DNA of 7,056 nucleotides from Anaerorudis sp964444915 (GCA_964444915.1 CAYUIY010000087.1:1-7056), one strand, 5' to 3'. Positions 1 through 6,843 are shown, counted from the first letter of the stretch. Program-made: numbers and translations. The notes: generated from the sequence alone by a model not told the origin.

Positions 1-26
1 AACGGCACTAATCACAGCTATTTTGC

Positions 27-252
27 ATTTCAATTCCTTCTGGTGCGATTAATAGTGGCGATGTCTCTATTGTTCCTGATAGCATTATTATATTTCAATT
101 CCTTCTGGTGCGATTAATAGTCTAACAAGGCTGGTGAGCTATTGGCATTGTATCGATATTTCAATTCCTTCTGGTGCGATTAATAGTTTTCGTGCGTTGA
201 AGAAATTCATGCACGATAAGGTATTTCAATTCCTTCTGGTGCGATTAATAGC
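27..252 (-). CRISPR. CRISPR array, 4 repeats visible, open at left edge
   Basis: Four copies of a 29-bp repeat are identical at 27-55, 92-120, 158-186 and 223-251. The first three also share a following T (30-bp unit), while the fourth has C at 252. Spacers are 57-91 (35 bp), 122-157 (36 bp) and 188-222 (35 bp), all different. Bases 1-26 look like part of another spacer, so the array probably continues beyond the window. On the minus strand the repeat starts CTATTAATCG and ends GGAATTGAAAT. The ATTGAAA(C/T) 3' end is the usual crRNA 5' handle of type I and type III systems, which is why the minus strand is chosen as the sense strand. Repeats of this shape and length fit subtype I-B or type III arrays, but no cas gene is present to settle the type. 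Confidence 0.95.
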
Positions 253-274
253 CGTTGAAAACGACTGAAAATAT

Positions 275-289
275 GGCTGAAAATCAGCC
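275..289. repeat. Perfect GC-rich hairpin in the leader
   Basis: GGCTGA (275-280), AAA loop, TCAGCC (284-289): a 6-bp perfect stem, 23 bp from the array boundary. There is no T-run directly after it on either strand, so it is not a standard terminator. It might be a protein-binding palindrome or a structure in the leader RNA. Confidence 0.5.
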
Positions 290-305
290 CGATAACACAA
301 AATAA

Positions 306-321
306 ACTTCATTTTTGAAGT
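306..321. repeat. Short AT-rich hairpin in the leader
   Basis: ACTTCA (306-311), TTTT loop, TGAAGT (316-321): a perfect 6-bp stem just downstream of the predicted leader start on the minus strand. Its function is unknown. Confidence 0.4.
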
Positions 322-325
322 AGGA

Positions 326-373
326 AAGTTGTCGATAGGCAAAAATATAAAAATTCCCGACCATCGACAACTT
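326..373. repeat. 11-bp inverted repeat spanning the CRISPR promoter
   Basis: AAGTTGTCGAT at 326-336 is repeated inverted as ATCGACAACTT at 363-373. The pairing can extend inward by GG/CC (338-339 with 361-362) across a single bulged A. The arms cover the putative -33 box and the predicted start point, with the -7 box in the loop. This arrangement could be an operator for a dimeric regulator or a paired leader structure. The repeat itself is read directly; the role is inferred. Confidence 0.6.
340..370 (-). promoter_or_regulatory. Bacteroidetes-type promoter candidate for the CRISPR array
   Basis: Read on the minus strand, TTG at 370-368 is followed after 20 bp by TATTTTTG at 347-340. This matches the Bacteroidetes consensus of a -33 TTTG/TTG box and a -7 TAnnTTTG box with a spacing of about 19-21 bp. 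Transcription would start near 333 and enter the first repeat at 251, giving a leader RNA of about 80 nt. It is a motif match only. Confidence 0.5.
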
Positions 374-384
374 ATTTTATAAAT

Positions 385-402
385 GAGTCCACTTTAAAAA
401 GT
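385..402 (+). repeat. Left terminal inverted repeat
   Basis: This 18-bp sequence starts GAGTCCACTTT and is matched inverted at 860-877. It is also matched inverted at 7025-7042; in that pairing the match is 383-400. Locally CCACTT (389-394) and AAGTGG (399-404) form a hairpin, so this end is itself nearly palindromic. Confidence 0.8.
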
Positions 403-443
403 GGCAATTTTAAGTTTAAAAAAAACAATAAAGAAGAAAAGTT

Positions 444-458
444 TCTCCAAAATGGAGA
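444..458. repeat. Small hairpin inside the inverted-repeat element
   Basis: TCTCCA (444-449), AAA loop, TGGAGA (453-458) form a perfect 6-bp stem near the left end of the element. On the minus strand it is followed by a T-rich run, but not directly enough to call a terminator. Confidence 0.3.
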
Positions 459-529
459 TCTTTATATAGCGAAAATTGGTCATCAAACCATTTTCATGCG
501 CTCTTTGACCTGTTGTTATCAGATAATTT

Positions 530-810
530 CTAAGACGGACATGATTTATCCATAAACATCGGGCGAAAGTAAACAATAGGAATGGCTGCCAGTTTGCGCC
601 TTAGTTCGGCTGTTGCTATCTGTTCGTCGGTAAAATAGCGGTACTTGCTCTTACCCTCGGTGACAATCCTCCATTTATCTCCCCTGTCTCAATATGGGTA
701 ACAATCAGTTCTTCCTCCTTCATTTCCAGATCGTATTTGGATTGCCTTCCCTGTAATCCGCTACGGGATACAATATACTGTTTTTTCGTCTGATAACAAT
801 GGATTTTAAG
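530..810 (-). pseudogene. Frameshifted remnant of an unrecognised gene
   Basis: On the minus strand one frame from 810 to about 680 reads as plausible protein (KKQYIVSRSGLQGRQSKYD, then LEMKEEELIVTHIETGE). A second frame continues from about 682 to a TAG stop at 530-532 (KWRIVTEGKSKYRYFTDEQI, ATAELRRKLAAIPIVYFRP). Joining the two needs a single-base deletion, or a two-base insertion, near 674-686 and gives about 93 residues. No start codon is evident and the 5' side at 811-860 is AT-rich with no coding look. Its position between inverted repeats suggests a transposase C-terminus or a passenger gene, but I do not recognise the family. A sequencing error at the shift is possible, though the missing 5' end argues for real decay. 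Confidence 0.5.
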
Positions 811-819
811 CGCGTTTTA

Positions 820-864
820 TCAACAAAAAAAAATAAAAACAACAAAATTAAAGTCATCGACTTT
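820..864 (-). terminator. Possible terminator of the R-M/HEPN operon
   Basis: A perfect hairpin, AAAGTC (850-855), ATC loop, GACTTT (859-864), lies 34 bp beyond the HEPN-like stop codon. On the minus strand it is followed by a strongly T-rich stretch (849-820). The stem is short and AT-rich and overlaps the element end at 860-877, so the call is weak. Confidence 0.35.
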
Positions 865-877
865 TTAAAGTGGACTC
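860..877 (-). repeat. Right terminal inverted repeat
   Basis: ACTTTTTAAAGTGGACTC is the exact inverse of 385-402. It ends 20 bp after the stop codon of the HEPN-like gene, so the element and that gene are almost touching. It is followed by six Ts (878-883). Confidence 0.8.
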
Positions 878-897
878 TTTTTTAAATTTCTCATACG

Positions 898-1812
898 TTA
901 TTGGTCATTACTAAAAGCTTCGTTTTTTCTGGCTTTAATCAAGAAAGCTTCTTCACATAAATCTCTCATAGCCTTGCTTAAACTTTCAGGATATCTTATT
1001 ATATAATCATAATCCTCTTTAGAAATGATTTTTTTGAAGTAATTATACTTCAGACTCGCACCATGAAACAACTTGGCTCTAATAATGCCTCCTACCATAA
1101 TTGCATCAATTTTAAGCGTGTAATTATTATTAGCATCGTAGTGGATGACTTCTGTAGAATAATTATTTTTTTCAAAAAAAGCTTTAATATGGTCTCGAGA
1201 TCGATCAGAGCTACCGGTTATACTTTCTAAAACCATAAAGTATCTTGCAATTCTGTAAAGCGGATTTGATTCCCTATGAGCATCTTGAAATAAACCCAAA
1301 GAGAAACTATATTTTTCAATAATGATTTCAGCATTTTTAATGTAATCTTTTTTTTCTTTTTCATTTATCCATAATCTCGCAACCTTATTATATTGTACTA
1401 CTTGGGTCTTATACCATATTTTCCCATTTATTTTTACAATACTAAAAAACTCAATAGGAGTTTGTCCTGAGATTAGAGATAAAAATAATTTTGCTTTGTT
1501 AATTTGATCTGCATACTTTTCATCAATCGTCGATAAATTTAAATTCGATATATCGGATTTGCAAAGGATATAGCAAACAGGGATATTATCAGAATAATCT
1601 TTGTTAAACGTTTCTAAATTTTGTTCTCCTATTTTATAATTATATTTGGCAGCAAAATTTTTTATGTAATCTATAAAATGATTATGGTATAAGGATTCTA
1701 ATGGAATAAGTAAAGTATTCTCGAAAATTTCAACAACTTCTTGGATGTATGCACCAAACACCAGGGTGCCATAATAATTGTCCTTTTCTAAATAGTTACC
1801 AATTATATTCAT
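898..1812 (-). CDS. HEPN-like domain protein (possible defence ribonuclease)
   Basis: A 304-residue protein of mostly polar, lysine- and asparagine-rich sequence, without signal peptide or membrane segment. The C-terminal part (about 175-295) has a HEPN look: a helix with RIARYFMVLESITG at 187-200, and IIRAKLFHGA at 243-252, whose R245-X4-H250 spacing matches the RX4-6H catalytic motif of HEPN ribonucleases. The layout (Arg-rich helix, then R...HG) is closest to Apea-like HEPN proteins, several of which are abortive-infection factors. The N-terminal 170 residues (GTLVFGAY near 16-22) are unrecognised and may be a sensor part. ATG at 1812 is preferred over a TTG two codons upstream. The gene starts 37 bp after the restriction gene's stop on the same strand, so co-transcription is likely. 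It is far more AT-rich (about 23-30% GC in places) than that neighbour, suggesting separate origin. RNase activity is inferred; the HEPN call rests on the motif and its context. Confidence 0.65.
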   Translation of the reverse strand: MNIIGNYLEKDNYYGTLVFGAYIQEVVEIFENTLLIPLESLYHNHFIDYIKNFAAKYNYKIGEQNLETFNKDYSDNIPVCYILCKSDISNLNLSTIDEKYADQINKAKLFLSLISGQTPIEFFSIVKINGKIWYKTQVVQYNKVARLWINEKEKKDYIKNAEIIIEKYSFSLGLFQDAHRESNPLYRIARYFMVLESITGSSDRSRDHIKAFFEKNNYSTEVIHYDANNNYTLKIDAIMVGGIIRAKLFHGASLKYNYFKKIISKEDYDYIIRYPESLSKAMRDLCEEAFLIKARKNEAFSNDQ

Positions 1813-1849
1813 AGTCAAACTATCAATAAGAATTCTTTTAAAATAGACA

Positions 1850-3952
1850 CTATTTCCTCTCTAATATTTTCCCCAAATGAAATTCGACAGTTTGGGTGGT
1901 TGTGTCATAAACTGTGTTTACAATTTCTATTAGTGCAGTTTCGCGATTTTTGCTGTAGCCTACGTAGAAGCGCACAGCATCGTATTTTTTCAAATGTCGT
2001 TTACCGTCTTCGGGATTGAGCCATGTGTATTTGTTGAGGGTAGTTTGTTTCAGTTGACGGTATTCCACCTTTTTCGTGCCCGAAAGAATGGCATCGAAAT
2101 AGACTTTTTTGATAATGAGCGTTACGATTTTTATGTCCGGTTCTTCTTTCTGTTTGGCTTCTGCTACTTGAGGGAGTGATTCGGCAGGAATGACATATTC
2201 TTTAACTGTTTTGTTTATGGAACCTTTCGTTGGTTGAGCGGCAGGTGTAGTTATAACTTTTCGCTTGTCAACCGATGGATTTTCCGACGACAAATCGCCC
2301 AAATCGAGGGCAGGCAGATTTCGTACTATTTCTACTGTTTGCAGGCTGACGTTGATAATGCTCAGCAAAAGGTCAAGGATATATTTGGGATTGCCTTGCT
2401 CGCGTGCCCAATCGTTGGGATCGTTCACAATGCCGCTATCCTTGTTGGTAGTAACCTGGTAGCGCTCCATTATCCATTCGATGGCACTTTTGCCGTTCAC
2501 CACATATTCGTAAGCTTCGGCGGGAATGTTTTCGATAGTAATCTGATGATTGTAGAGAATGGTATGCCGCTCGCCTTTGCGGGGAAAACGCATTTTGACT
2601 ACTTCGTAATCGATTGTTGCACCGGTATCGATATGAACAACAACACCGTTGGGCTTGGGATAGTTTTCGTAATGGAGGTGCAGCTCGGCCAGTTGCCTGC
2701 CGGCTTTGGCAAAACGCCAGAAATCGGTACTGTTTTCCACCAACGGCAGACGCGGCAGCATTTTTTTGAGATCGGCTGCAAACGTTTCCCGATACTGATG
2801 GCTGTGCAGCATGCCATACACATAGTAGAACACGTCTTCCTTTTGGGTCATGTTGCCATACTGACTGCGTGCCCGCTGAAGAATGAAATCGCTGATGCCG
2901 TCGCGACGCGTGTACCTGTTCTCATCCGGTTCGGACAGAGCATCAAACAGCGTGGGATTGTTTTGCTGACGTTCTTCGTACCAATAAAGAGGAAAACATT
3001 GATTTTTATCAACAATCTGTAGATCAGATATATTATTTGATATTAAAACTGAAAAAGGCTTTTGCTGCCCAATTCCTGAAATGCAAATTATTAAATTTTT
3101 TGTTGAAGGCAGTGGAAAAAGTTTTCGACTTAGACCTGGACTCTCGATAAAAGATTCGTCAAAATATAGATATTGTTTGGTAAAAGGTCGATAGGAACAT
3201 ATTCGATAATCGTTTTGCAACGATAGAGCCAACCCCTTTTGTACATCATTTCTTAATGCCCGTGTCCAAGCTATTTTCTTTTTGTCGGTTTCGATAAAAT
3301 CTTTCACTTCTAAATTCGGATTTTCACGCTTGGCATCCTGATAAGCTTGCGTTTGTTCGTTATAGAAACGAATCATCCGTTTCATATTTTCAGTAATCTT
3401 GCGTTTAGAGAAGTTATAAACCCAAGCATCTCTGTTTGTTGCAATACCAATTGCGTACGTAGTAAAAAACGTTTTTGTCTTTCCGTCGAATTTTTTGTCG
3501 GGAGCGAGGGGAATAAATTCCAAAAAGCGATCGTTGCGGTGGTTGATCCAGTCGCCGTGTTCGTTGGGGTGCAATTTTTGCCACGGCATTTGGGGATTGC
3601 CTACACTGCCCAACTTTTTGACAAGCGAGAGTTTCTCCTCGCGCGAAAGGTAATCGTCCACTTCGTAGTAGTAGATATCGGCTTTGCCGGTATGGGCGGG
3701 CTTTTTCACCAGCAAGGTAATGGCAATGGGTGTGCGACTGCCCGACCCGAAGATTTTACCTCCTTCCTTGCGAGATAATTCCCCGCTTGTACGTTGATTT
3801 CCCCGCAGATTAAACACATAAATGGAAGAAAATTCCGTTTCAATGGACTTTCGGAAGCCATCGGTGCTGTTGCCGTCGATCCATGCCCCGTTGCTCACGA
3901 AGCAAATCACGCCGCCGTGTATGGGGTCGAGGCGGTCGCTTGCCCAACGGAA
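1850..3952 (-). CDS. Type ISP restriction-modification enzyme, C-terminal part after the gap (methyltransferase, target recognition, ASCH)
   Basis: These 700 codons continue the gene that starts at 6824; the assembly gap separates the two parts. The part opens with FRWASDRL, then GGVICFVSNGAWIDG (13-27 of this part) and YVFNLRGNQRTSGELSRKEG (45-64), followed by KIFGSGSRTPIAI. These are hallmark segments of the N6-adenine methyltransferase of the LlaGI/LlaBIII-type single-chain enzymes, just past the catalytic NPPY motif, which must lie in the gap. Residues of roughly 110-530 form the target recognition and C-terminal helical region. A low-complexity linker (about 551-605) leads to an ASCH domain (605-697) with the signature GTKKVEYR at 625-632. 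The stop is TAG at 1850. Codon reading is clean throughout. An AT-rich patch covers residues 162-321. Together with 924 residues before the gap, at least 1,624 residues are visible, a size in line with this enzyme class plus an added domain. Confidence 0.88.
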   Translation of the reverse strand, partial: FRWASDRLDPIHGGVICFVSNGAWIDGNSTDGFRKSIETEFSSIYVFNLRGNQRTSGELSRKEGGKIFGSGSRTPIAITLLVKKPAHTGKADIYYYEVDDYLSREEKLSLVKKLGSVGNPQMPWQKLHPNEHGDWINHRNDRFLEFIPLAPDKKFDGKTKTFFTTYAIGIATNRDAWVYNFSKRKITENMKRMIRFYNEQTQAYQDAKRENPNLEVKDFIETDKKKIAWTRALRNDVQKGLALSLQNDYRICSYRPFTKQYLYFDESFIESPGLSRKLFPLPSTKNLIICISGIGQQKPFSVLISNNISDLQIVDKNQCFPLYWYEERQQNNPTLFDALSEPDENRYTRRDGISDFILQRARSQYGNMTQKEDVFYYVYGMLHSHQYRETFAADLKKMLPRLPLVENSTDFWRFAKAGRQLAELHLHYENYPKPNGVVVHIDTGATIDYEVVKMRFPRKGERHTILYNHQITIENIPAEAYEYVVNGKSAIEWIMERYQVTTNKDSGIVNDPNDWAREQGNPKYILDLLLSIINVSLQTVEIVRNLPALDLGDLSSENPSVDKRKVITTPAAQPTKGSINKTVKEYVIPAESLPQVAEAKQKEEPDIKIVTLIIKKVYFDAILSGTKKVEYRQLKQTTLNKYTWLNPEDGKRHLKKYDAVRFYVGYSKNRETALIEIVNTVYDTTTQTVEFHLGKILERK
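1853..2140 (-). other. ASCH domain at the C-terminus of the R-M enzyme
   Basis: The last 95 residues read KIVTLIIKKVYFDAILSGTK, then KVEYRQLK, ending in LIEIVNTVYD...VEFHLGKIL. The GxKxxExR signature (G, K, E, R at 625, 627, 630, 632 of the post-gap part) and the preceding YFDAILSG helix are typical of ASCH domains, PUA-like folds thought to bind RNA or modified bases. A Pro/Lys/Glu-rich linker (2141-2302) tethers it to the body of the enzyme. Standard descriptions of LlaGI and LlaBIII do not include this domain. It might sense modified bases or nucleic acid, but that is inference. Confidence 0.75.
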
Positions 3953-4052
3953 NNNNNNNNNNNNNNNNNNNNNNNNNNNNNNNNNNNNNNNNNNNNNNNN
4001 NNNNNNNNNNNNNNNNNNNNNNNNNNNNNNNNNNNNNNNNNNNNNNNNNNNN
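3953..4052. other. Assembly gap of exactly 100 Ns inside the R-M gene
   Basis: The 100 Ns are a conventional placeholder, so the true length is unknown. The codons end exactly at 4053 before the gap (924 codons from 6824) and resume in phase at 3952. The missing piece must therefore be a multiple of three if the gene is intact, whereas 100 is not, and this alone produces the apparent frame change. The hidden part should hold the methyltransferase region from after motif I through the NPPY motif IV. From memory of the family this is of the order of 130-150 residues, so the real gap is probably nearer 400-450 bp. Confidence 0.95.
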
Positions 4053-6824
4053 GCCACTTTGCAACAGGCGGGTAATGAAAGTACCCGTGCCGGTAAAAGG
4101 GTCGAGAATATGAATGTTTTCATCGGCAAGCGAGCGGCCGAATTCTTTATGGAGCACATCGTTGACGGAGCGAATAATGAAATCGACCACTTCCACGGGT
4201 GTATAGACAATTCCCAAACGTCCAACAAGTTTGGGGAAAGCTGTCTTAAAAAATTTATCATAAAGTTCGACAATGATTTTCTGCTTGGCTTCGGCATTAT
4301 CAATTTCGGAAGCACGCATTTTGACACTGTCGTAAAATTTTTGCAACGTTTCGTTTTTCTGTTCGGTATTTTCCTCTTCGAGCAGCGAGAGGACTTGTTG
4401 CATGGATTGCGAAATAGGATTGTTGCGAACGAAGGAATAATTTTCGAAAAGTGCTTCGAACACCGGCTGGGTGATGATATGCTGGGCAAGCATTTCGATG
4501 GCTTCGGCTTCGGAAACGGAAGGATTGATATTTTTGTGGAGACCTTTGAGAAAGCTGTCGAAAGCTTTTCGGTGCTTTTTTTCGGAGGCAACCAATTCGG
4601 TAATTCGTTGAATGTGTCGTTCGGCAATTTCGGCAATATCCTTCGCCCATTGTTCCCAATAGCGACGGTCGCCCACTTTTTCCACCATTTTGGCATAGAG
4701 AAGTGCCTGCATTTCTTCGAACTTGAGTGATAGCTCCAATTCGACGTCTGAAAAGGCATCAGACCTAAAATCAATCACATCGTCGTCGCTGCCATAAGAG
4801 GGAGCTCCCACCAGAATGTTTTGCGGCTTGTTGCGATTGAGTTCTATTTTATTGACAGTGGCATTGAAGCGGTCGTCGTGTGCGCGCAAAGCATTGAGTA
4901 CCGTCCAAACGACTGCATATTCCTTGTTGTTGTCGAGGGCTTTTTTTGTATCGGCATCGCTGGGAATAACGACGGGAATAATGATATAACCATATTTTTT
5001 GTCCGGAGCACGTCGCATCACACGACCGACAGATTGCACAACATCCACCTGCGAATTTCGGGGCGAAAGAAAAATGACGGCATCGAGCGAGGGAACATCC
5101 ACACCTTCACTCAAACAGCGAACATTGGTGAGAATGCGGCAGTTTTGCGTCCCGCGTTCCACACTTTTGAGCCACGAGAGCTTTTGGTAACGTTCGGTGG
5201 CGGGCATTGTGCCGTCGATATGTTCACTTTCTATCATCACCATTCGGCTGCGGGCTTCGTCGCTCAGATTCTTGTAATAGATATCGCCCATTTGGTTGAA
5301 AGTGGCCGTAATCTGTTTCGAAATTCTGATATTCTGGCAGAAAGCAACAGCTGTGTGCATGGGTTCGGGATCGCTGCTTTTGACCAGTGAATTGTCGCCA
5401 ACAATTTCCTTGCTTAGAGCATTGACACAGCCGATAAGTTTGTTGACATCATTTGCCGGAACTTCGGTCGGATTGTTGGATACCATTTCCTGCACCGCAA
5501 CCGGCATATCGTTTTCGTTTACGGTAAGTATCAGGACTTTGTAGTCGGAAAGCAACCCCTTCTCAACGGCTTCACCAAAACCAATGTGGTACATTTCGTC
5601 ACCATACAGTTTCACATCGTCCATCGAACAAAGGACGGCATCCAAATCAACAGCCTTTTTCTTGGTATCGTCACTGTACAGACGAGGCGTTGCCGTCATA
5701 TACATTCGTTTGCGGCCTTGAATAAAGTTGTTATCATGTACTTTCACAAAAGCCGATTCATCTTCATCGGAAAGGGTAACACCGGTGGTGCGGTGTGCTT
5801 CGTCGCAAATAATCAGGTCGAAAATACCCGATTCATTTCCATACACTTTTTGATATTCCTTTTGAGTATTCGAAATGACTTCTATGGACTGGTAGGTAGA
5901 AAAAACCACCGTCATCCCTTCGCTGTCTAGCGCTTCGCGGAACTGTTTCATAATAGAGGGCACATCGGTGGAGGCAGGCAATGCCAGATCCACTACGCTA
6001 AATGTATCGGTATCTTCGTTTTGTACTTTCTTTTTGCTCACTTCGGCATCCGAACAAATGCAAATGGCATTGATGGGTTGTGCCGCTTCGTTGGTCCATT
6101 CGTCAAGTGTCTGGCCAAGTAATGCAATGGAGGGAACTAAAAACAAGACTAATCCCCGCCCATTGGTTTGCTGTTCGGCAATTTTGAGCGAAGTAAAGGT
6201 TTTGCCCGTGCCGCATGCCATGATAAGTTTCCCTCTATCACGAAACTTGAAATATTCCAAACTGTTGGCAATGGCTTTTTTCTGGTGCTCAAAAGGGGTT
6301 TTGCGGGGTTTACGCGCCTGTTCGCCATACATTCCCTGCAACAGTTTATCCCAGTCCACGCTGCTGTTTTGCAAATGAAAGAGCGAGATGCGCGAAACGG
6401 CCGGCGTGTGATTACGAATGGCTTCTTCGGCATTGCTTCCCCAATGGTTGGTAGTAGAAATCCAAAGACAGTGTTCAAATTTTTTTGTTTGCCCGCTGTC
6501 GTCCACAAACGAACGACCGGCTGTAGTCAGGAAACTGTCCACCGCAGGTTTGTTGATGACGGCATTTTCCTGATAGCATTTGCATTGAATTGCCCAATAA
6601 GCCCCATGTGTGGTTTTTGCCACCAAATCGATTCCGGTATCGTTGCCGCCCAAATCTTCTCTGAAAGGAAATTCGTTCCAAAGCCAAACTTTTGTAAACA
6701 GATTGGCATAATAGGGTTCGGTGAGTAAATACAACTGCATCAGGCGTTCGAAACGTTCGCCTTTATCTTTTTGTGAAAACGATTCTTTGCGGAATTGATT
6801 GAGAATGGATTGAAAGGTGGACAT
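4053..6824 (-). CDS. Type ISP restriction-modification enzyme, N-terminal part (nuclease, helicase, start of methyltransferase)
   Basis: The 924 codons before the gap show the layout of single-polypeptide type I-like enzymes such as LlaGI and LlaBIII, which cut DNA after ATP-driven translocation from an asymmetric site and methylate adenine on one strand. Residues 1-165 form an Mrr-like PD-(D/E)XK nuclease with D66 and Q80-C-K82. Residues 170-620 are an SF2 helicase: Walker A ACGTGKT (203-209), DEAH (341-344), TAT (377-379), SEGVDVPSLD (572-581) and QSVGRVMRR (597-605). A helical coupler (about 620-865) follows. The methyltransferase then begins with GIVYTPVEVVDF (871-882) and motif I DPFTGTGTF (908-916), which binds S-adenosylmethionine. 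The ATG at 6824 fits the start of the nuclease domain and has an AT-rich upstream. The gene continues after the gap to 1850. All visible catalytic motifs are intact, so the enzyme is probably active. Confidence 0.92.
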
Positions 6825-6843
6825 AATTAATATTTTCGAAAAG

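Larger units (their letters stand above)
253..375 (-). promoter_or_regulatory. Putative CRISPR leader
   Basis: This non-coding AT-rich stretch abuts the last repeat on the side expected to be upstream if the array is transcribed on the minus strand. It contains a promoter-like pair (340-370), a GC-rich perfect hairpin close to the array (275-289), a second hairpin (306-321) and an 11-bp inverted repeat spanning the promoter (326-373). TGAAAA also recurs at 256, 266 and 278. Leader identity is inferred from position and the array orientation. If the array is read on the plus strand, this would be the trailer side instead. Confidence 0.55.
385..877. mobile_element. 493-bp element bounded by 18-bp inverted repeats (IS remnant or MITE-like)
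   Basis: GAGTCCACTTTAAAAAGT at 385-402 is perfectly inverted at 860-877. Terminal inverted repeats this long around a short segment without an intact gene suggest a decayed insertion sequence or a non-autonomous derivative. Inside lies a frameshifted coding remnant (530-810). No clear target-site duplication is seen: the left flank ends TATAAAT and the right flank starts TTTTTTAAAT. The IS family cannot be named from the ends alone. A third copy of the end sequence lies at 7025-7042. Confidence 0.6.

Noticed and set aside
394..576. 60-residue open frame on the minus strand in the inverted-repeat element
   Set aside because: It overlaps the end of the better-reading remnant in another frame, runs into the terminal repeat, and ends in a low-complexity Phe/Lys stretch.
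378..884. Target-site duplication around the 493-bp element
   Set aside because: The flanks (TATAAAT on the left, TTTTTTAAAT on the right) are both AT-rich but do not match as a direct repeat at the element borders.
1816..1818. TTG as the start codon of the HEPN-like gene
   Set aside because: An ATG follows two codons later at 1812, and nothing in the upstream sequence favours the rarer start.
2234..3022. 262-residue open frame on the plus strand
   Set aside because: It is antisense to the target recognition region of the R-M enzyme, whose minus-strand frame reads as clean conserved protein. The plus-strand translation has no recognisable motif.
3840..3952. Continuation of the pre-gap frame beyond the gap (Arg-rich tail)
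   Set aside because: It is out of frame with the conserved FRWASDRL...GGVICFVSNG sequence and is another artefact of the gap length.
4075..4730. Open frames on the plus strand and in a second minus frame around the gap
   Set aside because: They overlap the helical coupler and methyltransferase start of the R-M enzyme. They are long only because Ns carry no stop codons and the true gene is stop-poor on the opposite strand.
4053..4774. N-terminal extension of the post-gap frame upstream of the gap (minus strand)
   Set aside because: In this stretch the frame gives a Ser/Pro/Lys-rich nonsense protein, while the alternative frame encodes the methyltransferase with DPFTGTGTF. The join is an artefact of the 100-N placeholder.
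4821..5390. 189-residue open frame on the plus strand
   Set aside because: It is antisense to conserved helicase motifs of the R-M enzyme, including QSVGRVMRR and SEGVDVPSLD, and shows no domain of its own.
6168..6728. 186-residue open frame on the plus strand
   Set aside because: It is antisense to the nuclease domain and Walker A of the R-M enzyme, with no independent support.
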